DNA of 64,000 nucleotides, taken from positions 1-64,000 of the forward strand of contig JAJOHG010000038.1 in assembly GCA_021029095.1 (NCBI GenBank), in the 5' to 3' direction. Shown here piece after piece: positions 56,027 through 64,000 of this stretch (positions are counted from its first letter, which is position 1; each line of letters starts with the position of its first letter). The position numbers and the translations under genes were made by a program. Below the pieces are notes generated by a model that made no database searches, was not told the origin of the DNA, and worked only from the letters and a program-made list of their open reading frames with translations. Source of the DNA: Phellopilus nigrolimitatus (taxonomy: Eukaryota; Basidiomycota; Agaricomycetes; Hymenochaetales; Hymenochaetaceae).

Positions 56027-57155
56027 ATGTCCAGTGATAAATCTGTCGTGCTAGTCACAGGCGCGGCTGGCTGGCTCGGTAGTGTCCTCACACACGAGCT
56101 TCTCCTTGACCCCCAGACGCCGAACCTCCATCTCATCCTCGCTGACATTACCGAAGTCACGGCCCCTGCCGGTGCAAAGGCTGCCATTGTCCAGGCCGAC
56201 CTCACCGACAAGGAGGCTGTCGCGCAGCTCTTCAAGACCGAGTTTGGCGTGCCCGACACCATTTATGCCCTCCAGGGCATCATGTCTCGCGGCTCGGAGG
56301 ACAACTTCGACCTTGGTCTCAGGGTAAGCCCTCTCTAAATAAATCAGCTAAATCTATATCTGACAAGTCGCTAGGTAAACGTCGACTCCGTCCGCCTATT
56401 GATTGACGCCGCGCGCCACGAGGGCGCCGCCGTCGGCCGCTTGATCAAGTTCATCTTCACCTCCTCGCTCGCAGTGTACGGCGGCCCACTGCCCGACGTT
56501 GTCACGCCCTTGACGATCGCGACGCCAGAGGGCGCGTACGGCATGGCGAAGCTCATGTCCGAGCTCCTTGTAAACGAATATACGCGTCGCGGCTTCATCG
56601 ACGGACGCATTCTGCGCCTCCCCACCATCGTCGTTCGCCCTGGCGTCCCCTCGAACGCCACCTCCGCCTTCATGTCTGGTGAGCACTCAATTTATCCTTA
56701 TTTCGTCTCCGCATCATGTCATTCTTGCACACTTAGGCATCGTCCGCGAGCCGCTCAAGGGCATCGAAGCCGTCTGCCCCGTCGGCACGTCGTTCGACTC
56801 GCCCGAGCTCGACCTGGCCGCCTGGCTCGCCTCGCCCGAAACGACCATCAAGAACTTCATCGTCGCGAAGCACGTCCCCGCCGAGAAGTTCTACCCGCAC
56901 ACGCGCGTCGTGTGCCTCCCCGGCTTCACTGCGACCGTGCGCGAGGAACTCGAGGCGCTCGCGGCGGTCGCCGGGCCCGACGTGCTCAAGTTAATCAGGT
57001 TCGAGGACAACCCGACCAACCGCCGCATCGTGTCGTCGTGGCCCGCGCGATTCGACAACACGTACCCCCTCAGCCTTGGGTTTCTCGCTGACGAGGGCGG
57101 CATGGTTCCCGTCATCGAGCAGTTTAAGAAGGACGTCGAGGCAGGCAAGGCATGA
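56027..57155 (+). CDS. NAD-dependent epimerase/dehydrogenase, D-erythronate dehydrogenase-like
   Basis: Extended short-chain dehydrogenase. Three exons: 56027-56323, 56375-56678, 56737-57155; 1020 nt, 339 residues. Features: Rossmann motif VTGAAGWLGSVL (residues about 9-20), LADITEV after beta2, the catalytic FTSSLAVYGG Ser and YGMAK Tyr-x3-Lys (about 160-190), then LRLPTIVVRPGVPS and a substrate region ending NPTNRRIVSSWPARFDNTYP and LGFLADEGG. This pattern is that of DenD (D-erythronate 2-dehydrogenase) and close fungal homologues, which oxidise a four-carbon sugar acid to the 2-keto form. Divergent partner of the class II aldolase. Other epimerase-like substrates remain possible. Confidence 0.88.
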
Positions 57156-57165
57156 GCGACGTGAG

Positions 57166-57187
57166 TGTGGTGGTGGTGGTGGTGGTG
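57166..57187 (+). repeat. GGT microsatellite
   Basis: Seven consecutive TGG/GGT triplets just after the dehydrogenase stop. Confidence 0.9.
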
Positions 57188-59294
57188 ACAATGGCCCGCG
57201 TAGATGCGTGATCGCTATGTATTTCTTGATTATTGTGTTATTGTACTTGGATGCGTTTCCTGAACAGATGAAACTGCACTTCGTGTTTGAAGCGATAGCT
57301 GGAGGCCATTTTACCGCGTGCACGTTGCATATATCTTACAAATATTGTTTTACCCTCCGGAAAGTACTTCGCGAGGAGGCCTCCAAACTAAGGACGTGCG
57401 ACTTCGGGGTCGACGGGCTCATCGCTCTTGCTGTACGGGTTGAGCGCACGTACCGCCGCGAACGACTTCTCGTCCTGCGCGTTTGTCAGGTGTGCACAAG
57501 CGCCCTCGCGGCGCCAACCGTTCGTCAAATTTCCAGATCTTCAGAGAGAAATTTGGAAAAAGACGGGAGTGGACTGACGAGTAGAAACCGTTGTCCCGGG
57601 ATCACCGCGAGACCCCCCTCAGGAAGCGTGCTCTGCTTCTTGAAACCGTGATATATTACAGGCATTGTCCCGTCAAATTAGATTAAGCCTCAAGTGGCGC
57701 AGAAAAGAGGGCCCACGAGAGCATGACTTTGCTGAGATCACAATTTGGGTTTAAATGCCGCAATGCGAAGACTAGCGGGGCCGCGGGAGCCTGGGTTGCC
57801 TGCGAAAATTTCTGGATAGATGATCGCTCCTGAGAATGCGCGTGTCTTGCGATCCAAGTGTTAAAGACGTATACCAAAGCGAACTAAAGAAAGATAAGGA
57901 GATCGAGGAGGCGTACACCGACGACGTCTACTGTCCTCTTGTTGCTAATAGTCATGTCATGGCTTTAGGCGGAAGACAACGCAGAGACGCACTCAGGACC
58001 TGAAGATATAAAGGGCTTTCTCGGAATCACAACTACCTATATAGAGCGGCAAGCGTGCCTTTCATGAGATTAATCGGTGTATTCGGTCTTTCCGGGTGGT
58101 CTGTAGGAGATGTTCGATCCGCGTGAGAGGGCAAAGAAGAAATTTCAGAACTAATAGAGAAATAGAAAGCGCCTTGTGTCTGGACGGGAGTCATTTGAGC
58201 CTCTGTATTGCCTCCCAGAATTCTGAATTGCGATGATTGAGCGGTGGACTATCAAATTGCAAATGACAACAAATATTGCGCACCCATCTTTGCGCGTACA
58301 GTCTTGCCAAGCGTGACTAGTCCTGTTAAGGTCTGGTTTGGTTTTTTTGCCGTCGTAACACACATGATCTTGTTGTCGTCATTAGACCGAGAATTCCGGT
58401 CCATCGACCCTTCAGTGTTCCGCTGGTCTCTCTCAAACAGAGGACTATCAGAAGTCTTGTAATAGTTCAGATAAAATACCGTTGTGTTGTTTTGTCTGAC
58501 AAAATCGAATATTATAAAAATTGAGTGCTGCACAAGATGGTTCAGTCATGAAAACACCGTAGCAGGGCTAACAAAACACGTACCTTCCTAATAGTACTCC
58601 GTTGGCCTGGTTTTCGAGAGCACAATCCAGCCATCATCAGTTACATGGATGATGATCCTCGAGTGCTGTGATGTATAGGCAATGGCGAGCAAGACATGCG
58701 CAGCAGAGAGCCAAATATAGTCACGTGACTTATGAGGAGTCAGCACGTGTGCATTTGTAGTTGTTTACATGTCTACCAAAAAAGGATTCTTGTTTTGCGG
58801 CTCATGAAGGCAAGTTACAGAACGGTTTTTGAGCTCAATTCTCATCCGTTTTGCACGATTTAAGTTATCAAATGCTCGTATGATATGAGACTGGGAGGCC
58901 TAATTTGTCAAATTTTTATTTTTTTTCCTCAAAGAACAGCCATGTGTCATGCCCACTTCGATGCCGCGAGCTCCAATCCCTCGGTTGCACTCTCGATCAC
59001 GGTCACCATCCTCTTCTTTCCCAGAAGGCGCTCTCCATTATTGTAACAAAACTTGTTTCTTATACTCAGCCGGCCTGGTTTTCGAGAGCACAATACATGG
59101 ATGATGACCCGCTCTTCTGTCGTGATTGTAGCGGCACAAGGCACGTGACTTTACACGTGACATTTCCTTCCGTTTCGGGAAAAATTGATGATACGACAAT
59201 TTCCTTCCGTTTTGAGCAGCGTGGTTCGTCAATTTCTGCACTCCTTCTTTCACTGCTCATGTATACTTTTATGCATATAAGATATGTGGGAAAA
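57188..59294. other. Gene-poor region with a degenerate duplicate
   Basis: No gene recognised. Two related blocks (58569-58725 and 59044-59150) share TAACAAAAC, GGCCTGGTTTTCGAGAG, ACATGGATGATGA and CACGTGAC, and look like decayed copies of one repeat. Confidence 0.5.
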
Positions 59295-59376
59295 TCCTGC
59301 TTAGCTCAGTTGGTAGAGTGCTTCACTAGTATAAGGAGGAATGAAGAGGTCAGTCGTTCAAATCGGCTAGCAGGAA
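59295..59376 (+). tRNA. tRNA-Thr (anticodon AGT) with a 9-nt intron
   Basis: Acceptor stem TCCTGCT/AGCAGGA (59295-59301 / 59369-59375) pairs fully; D arm GCTC-AGTTGGTA-GAGT; anticodon stem CTTCA/TGAAG; anticodon loop starts CT-AGT-A, with TAAGGAGGA (59332-59340) as the canonical intron one base 3' of the anticodon; T arm AGTCG-TTCAAAT-CGGCT. A box TAGCTCAGTTGG and B box GTTCAAATC are present, and a T-run follows at about 59381. Reads ACU (and ACC by inosine) codons. Confidence 0.88.
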
Positions 59377-59788
59377 TAATTTTTATGTGTCAACTCTTGT
59401 TTTAGGTAAACATACATGTAATTGTTTTTGCAAGACTAAGAGTGAACATGCAAGGAAAAATGTATACGACCACTGTATCTGCATAACAATTACGATTGCA
59501 AGTCTGTTTCCATTTTATATTTTGTAGAAACATCTGAAATTTCATATGGATGCTCTTATGTAATCCTTGTCCAGTCAGTTCATTTATGGTTTATATATCG
59601 TAGAACCAACTTGACCGTAGGGCCCTCAAATTTGTATGTTGAGCAGGGAAATAATGCAAGGACGGTACGACAAAGAAGATGCGTCGCGTGCATGAAGTTG
59701 TCTAGTAAAAGGCTGCGATCAACATAACAAGGGCGGTGTTTTACAACATAGTACAATAAATGATATTCTTTCACGCCCGCCTAGGCCA
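59377..59788. other. Intergenic region
   Basis: 412 bp, AT-rich; nothing recognised beyond the tRNA terminator. Confidence 0.5.
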
Positions 59789-60516
59789 TCATATGGAAAG
59801 ACTGTACTCATAGTCACTTGGTCCACTCTGAGCGATCCACAAAATAACAGCAGAGAGCATGACGGCGACGTTCTGCGATACGTTCGCATACCCGTAGTAG
59901 GTGAACTGCTCTGGAAAGTTGGGAACTACGTATTTGATCACCAAGATTGTCTGAAAAGAAACGGACCAGGTATTTTCAGATAAGGATCAAAAGGAAGAAC
60001 ATGTTCGGACTCACGACACTTCCAGCAAGTCCACCAGCCATCAACGCGAATCCGATAAAGAGAAACAGCCGTGCACGCCATACAGCACGCGCATCAGCGT
60101 ATACCTCCTCGCCCTTTATCCTATCCTTGTCGATCAAATTCACGACCAAGAAACCGAGTATAGACATGATGCCTGGCACCCAGTCCACGAAAGAAACGTG
60201 GACAGGAGCCGAGTCGTACGGTGCGTCAGGCGGAGGGTGATAGTGCGAAGAGAGAATCGCCGCATCTAGGAAAAGCCAGTGCGCAAACGCAAACTGATTT
60301 CCAAAACCAAATACATTGAACCGCACGAGGAGTGCGCGCCAGAAGTCAGAACGTCGGTGAATGCAAGACTACCGTCAAGGAGTCAGCTGGACGTACCAAG
60401 CCGCCCGCGACATAGACGCCAATTGACCGACGGTACTTCCCCAGGTGAAGGTCGAGATTAGGGAAAGGATTGAGACAGACACGTCGTGGATCGTAGTTTG
60501 ACTTTGGAAGCGACAT
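59789..60516 (-). CDS. VPS68: Vacuolar sorting protein VPS68 (UPF0220/TMEM50 family)
   Basis: Small four-helix membrane protein of the endosome/vacuole, partner of Vps55 in yeast in late endosome-to-vacuole traffic. Three exons on the minus strand: 60397-60516, 60015-60293, 59789-59950; 561 nt, 186 residues. Landmarks: YRRSIGVYVAGGLFAFAHW, FLDAAILSSHYH, VDWVPGIMSILGFLVVNLID, AVWRARLFLFIGFALMAGG, and a final helix YANVSQNVAVMLSAVILWIAQS. Length matches the family. Head-to-head with the DUF6699 gene at 61057. Confidence 0.92.
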
Positions 60517-61056
60517 TACGGTGCGGAGACGACAGACGAAGACAGCCTCCCGAGCGCAGTCGTCGTTAGGCGCTTGTCTCTTACACGTGACACGACGTCT
60601 GTATCCAACAAAGGCAGTTCGGGAACGGTCCACTGGTGAGTTCATCTCCCGAAGCGAACGAACTGACCTGCATGCAAGTCTTCGTTTTTTTAACGGAGAG
60701 CAGATTTATGAATTTCACTACAAAAGAGTCTTCGCGATATGTCTTGGCCTCGCCGGTGCTTATACGATGTCTTGTGCTCTCGGATCTCGGGCTTTTCGGA
60801 AAACTTATGCATATCCAATCTGCACAATTCGACGTGCTGCTGCTCATCGATATATTTACAGTCTCGAGGGCCTGGGCGCTATCGCGGGACTCAATGGAGC
60901 TTTATGAACATCATTTGCTTTGCGGTTTACACGAGGACGCTTCTAGCGGTCCGCACTCTTTCTCCTCTCGATCCTCAGCTCGAACTCTGATAAGAAATCG
61001 CCATCCGAGCTCGAGCAATCACTCTCCACTTTCTTACCTCTGAGTGACTTTGAGCA
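60517..61056. promoter_or_regulatory. Divergent intergenic region
   Basis: 540 bp between VPS68 and the DUF6699 gene, presumably both promoters. No defined motif identified. Confidence 0.4.
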
Positions 61057-62297
61057 ATGCCATACTACCCTATATACGCTCCCAGAAGGTCTGCACTTCC
61101 TCTCGGTGGTTACGGAAGGGAAAACACTGCCGCATACAGCTCTACTCTGACTATGGGCGCCACTTCTTACTATAAGCCGCTTCAGCCGCTCGGAGCTACC
61201 AAACCCGCCCCAACGAATCCGATTGCAGAGTCGCGGCGCGAAGATATTTGGCACCTTCCAGCTCCAGAAGCAGGTCAGAAGCCATTATGTTTCGAAAGCT
61301 TCGCCGACTGAATCCGTTTTATAACTCACATTTAAAGGGAGCAGCCCCCCCAGCTGGGAAGAGTGGGAAAATAACAGCAATTGGCCCTTTCCTGCCAACC
61401 AGCCTAGGAAACCACTGAGGAAACCTTCACCGGAACCGGCGCCATCTATCGCAGAAAGGAAATCCACCGCACAGGTCGAATCGGATCGTAACGCCAACTG
61501 GCCGCATCCTGCTCCCGCGCCGCGGAAAAGGACTACGTCGCAGCTATCTTCCCGTGCTGCCGCACCGCAGAGCCGTCCTGCAGAGAACACTGAACAGAAA
61601 CAGAATGCCGATTGGCCTTTACCCACCTCCAACGCTCCGAAGAAGCCGGTGGATCCGCCAGCCAACCCACGACCTATCTCTCGGCCACCATCCCAGCCTC
61701 GTGCAGATGTTGGTATGTAAACTTCCTCACATCGCATTACGTATTTTCCGACTTCGAGCAGCTCCAGTGAGTCCGCTCCTCACCAAAGGCTCGCCGACCA
61801 TGGTCTATTTCGACCTGCGCCTGCCATACACGTGCGCACGGAAACTCGTGAAGGGTACACATTGGACGCACCTGAACCACGACAATCTGAAGCAACCCGC
61901 GAGCCAGCCGCCACGCGAGCGCATGCACATCTACACGGCGGAGTGCCCTAACGACTGGGTAATCGAAGTGCGGGCCCGCCCGAATCGAGGGTGGAGTTAC
62001 GTCACCGTAGAGAACGTGCTCGAGGCGCTGTACGAAGGTCTAAACCGGCCCATCGAGCACGACCGTTGGGCGCGTGACAGCGTGAATCCCCGCCATGCGC
62101 AGCGAGTGACAAAGGCGTTTCATCGACGCGTAGAGCTGCTGGAGAAGAAGAGGCCCATCAGGTTCGAGGACGCACGGAAGAAAGGGCTCTTACGCATCGA
62201 TTATCTGGGATCGCAGTGCCGATTTGCCGGGCTGGTGTTCGGCGGCGAGGGGTCGGAGTGGTGGATGTTGAATGTTTCATCTGAGCCGACGTCGTGA
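61057..62297 (+). CDS. DUF6699-domain protein with WPxP repeats
   Basis: Three exons: 61057-61273, 61338-61712, 61762-62297; 1128 nt, 375 residues. The N-terminal half is disordered and contains four spaced Trp motifs (IWHLPAP, NWPFPA, NWPHPAP, DWPLPTS) among Pro/Lys/Ser-rich linkers. The C-terminal half is the fungal DUF6699 fold: PTMVYFDLRLPY, WVIEVRARPNRGWSYVTVENV, EALYEGLNRPIEHDRW, VTKAFHRRVELL, LLRIDYLGSQCRFAGLVFGG. This domain is widespread in Agaricomycetes and of unknown function. Repeated short Trp motifs may be docking sites (inference). Confidence 0.85.
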
Positions 62298-63016
62298 TGT
62301 TTACAACAATAATTCGAGTCCATATATGTTCCGTACGTTTTCTTGGTCTTTCCCGCCAGATATGGCCCATGTTTTCCCACTATTTCTCCATGTGATGATT
62401 TTTGTTCGTCTATACTATAGTACTAATGACTCTAGCACTTTTTACAGTGGAGCAACGGATAAACTTTCCAATGATCAATGTAAACCAATCTGCAAGCTTT
62501 CAGCGGTGAATGTGAGATTATTGTGGTGCCATAGGATTATTGTCAAGATAACAAAGATCCATGAGATTTTTGACCTGTATTTCTTTTTTATGAGATATTT
62601 TTGAACCCTGCCGATGAACTCTGGTCATCCCAGGTATACGTAACCTGTCAGCCAAGAAACCAAGACGAGACCTAGTCTACTTAAACTCCTGTAGTATGGC
62701 GGCATTATTTATTCTAGGCTTGGACGATCGCGGAGGCGAATAATCAGATATTGCTAATTGGAACGTACGCCCTAATGAAGACATTGAAAACGCCCGTCGG
62801 AGTCGGTATCCAGTTTTCAGAAGAATTTCCCGAGTGTCGTGCATTTGTCTAGTATAGGATTATTATACGGAAGAAATCTTAGCAGACAGTCTGCCTCAAA
62901 CGTTAGATGTGACCTGTCTCCCAGAGCGTACTGGTCCTCGGGGTTGGTGTAAAGAAAGGAATCTCGTTGTATACATGATCGAACAGTAAGTACAAGGGAA
63001 AGAAAAATCATGAATG
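62298..63016. other. Intergenic region
   Basis: 719 bp, AT-rich; nothing recognised. Confidence 0.5.
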
Positions 63017-64000
63017 TTACTTGCCGTGATGCTCCAAAACCTCTTCGGGAGGCGACAAATCTCCCGGTGCAAACGTAATCAGGTTCAAATTCTCGTTACT
63101 TAGTTCCGATGCATTCGCATAATAAAGATATTCACTCTTCTCGAGAACGTTCGCGCCCAGTCCGCCTTGTACGATCTTTGCGCGCAGCAAGTAGTCTATA
63201 CATACGTCCCGCGATTAATTGACGATACCCTGCAGATACATTTGGTAATGCGGAGGCTACATTGGCCTCGAGGTATGCCTGTCCATCTGAGACGGCGAGC
63301 ACAGTTATTGGCTATCTTAGTCAGATTTCCACTGTATTCCACTCCCAGGGAGACAAGAGAGGCGAGCATAGGTGCGTTCTCTGACTGTGGGGGATGAGCA
63401 GAAAGAATGCCCGGTGCAATAGGTCGGAAGGGATGGGGGAGCAGACGAGGACGCAAGGTGTAGGAGTGTTGTCAGATTGTATTGAAGTTCTATCGCGTCC
63501 GTCCAGGAATTTCGTTCTCGGAGGTGAACAGAGTCCTGTCTGCTACCCATATGCCTCAAGTCAGTGTTCCGTAGTAGAGAGGTCCCCCGGCGGAAGAATA
63601 TCGTTTAACCGGGACAGGTGATTGCATACTCACCCGCAGAGTAGCCAGCCATCCGCGAGGGCGTCAGAAAATGTATTACTAGGAGCTGGTAAGTTCTGCT
63701 CTGCAGTAAAGTCAGAGAAACCCGGAGGTGCTCATGTGCATATGTCTGGATTTACGTGTTCGGGATAGACAGGACAACTGGTCCCTTGCAAAGGTCAATC
63801 CAAGCGACCGCATACAGCATATCAGTACTAGAAGCTATCCGCCAAAAGATACACGAAATAGAGGACTGTATCTGTTCGCTTAAGACTATACCTACGACAG
63901 GTTTTTGATTTGGCTTTGCTGGTTGCAGCTGAGGAACGTTTGTATTCGTCAGTCCACTAAGCTGACCGTAGAGCATGGCATTTCTGGTGCGCGCTGGTGC
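63017..64000 (-). pseudogene. DUF1254/DUF1214-like gene, partial and probably degenerate
   Basis: Minus strand, entering from the right edge. 63976-63753 reads MLYGQLSGLTNTNVPQLQPA, an intron of about 57 bp, then STDMLYAVAWIDLCKGPVVL and SIPN, which matches the DUF1254 pattern (the Asn-x-x-x-LY-x-x-AW-x-D-L-S/C core). Near the other end a frame reads IVQGGLGANVLEKSEYLYYA, then LITFAPGDLSPPEE and a stop at 63017-63019, which fits the linker before a DUF1214 domain, itself missing. The middle (63100-63740) has no consistent frame. Family assignment is tentative; function unknown. Confidence 0.45.

Noticed and set aside
57166..57187. GGT repeat as coding extension of the dehydrogenase
   Set aside because: It lies after a clear stop and would only add a Val/Gly run.

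Overview
This is nuclear DNA of a filamentous basidiomycete, most likely an Agaricomycete (mushroom or wood-decay type). Genes carry many short GT-AG introns (about 45-75 nt), and several families present are typical of that class: F-box/LRR proteins, a DUF6699 protein, a multi-intron cytochrome P450, a Gly-rich secreted/anchored family, and a Ty3/Gypsy chromovirus. No species name can be given from sequence alone.

Layout. 1-5.0 kb is a graveyard: the 5' part of a gag-bearing LTR element (minus strand) has landed in a decayed Argonaute gene, which itself holds a fragment of the spliceosomal helicase Brr2. A U6 snRNA copy (about 5.5 kb) and two F-box loci (5.7-8.6 kb) follow. 8.99-13.91 kb is an intact 22-exon SMC1 cohesin gene (1243 codons after splicing) with an MluI cell-cycle box upstream. 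A large, disordered, frameshifted gene (14.2-18.6 kb, minus) converges on it. 20.1-21.4 kb is a pogo-like non-autonomous element with another foldback inside.

21.58-26.23 kb is a 4645-bp terminal-inverted-repeat element carrying pieces of three host genes (F-box/LRR-like, ZZ zinc finger, ARG5,6) with their introns, and no transposase: a fungal Pack-type, gene-capturing transposon. A 1570-bp internally deleted copy lies at 34.65-36.22 kb. Both have perfect 7-bp target duplications, and a paralogous empty site survives at 31.83 kb.

An intact P450 (27.1-30.0 kb) and a HAD-like phosphatase (30.6-31.8 kb) share a high rate of GC-AG introns. From 31.77 kb a tandem duplication makes two copies of a Gly-rich cell-surface-type gene (32.7-33.8 and 44.1-45.2 kb). 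The second unit was enlarged by nested insertions: the Pack-type copy, a foldback MITE, a complete chromovirus with identical LTRs inside that MITE, and a 129-bp MITE inside the 3' LTR.

46.0-57.2 kb looks like a small catabolic neighbourhood: Zn2Cys6 regulator, MFS anion-type permease, class II aldolase, and a divergently transcribed short-chain dehydrogenase resembling D-erythronate dehydrogenase. The right end holds a tRNA-Thr(AGT) with a 9-nt intron, VPS68, a DUF6699 protein with WPxP repeats, and a probably degenerate DUF1254-like gene running off the edge.

Splice structures for SMC1, P450, phosphatase, dehydrogenase, aldolase, permease, VPS68, DUF6699 and both Gly-rich genes were worked out by hand and each gives a length divisible by three. 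All family names are from recognised motifs, not from a search.
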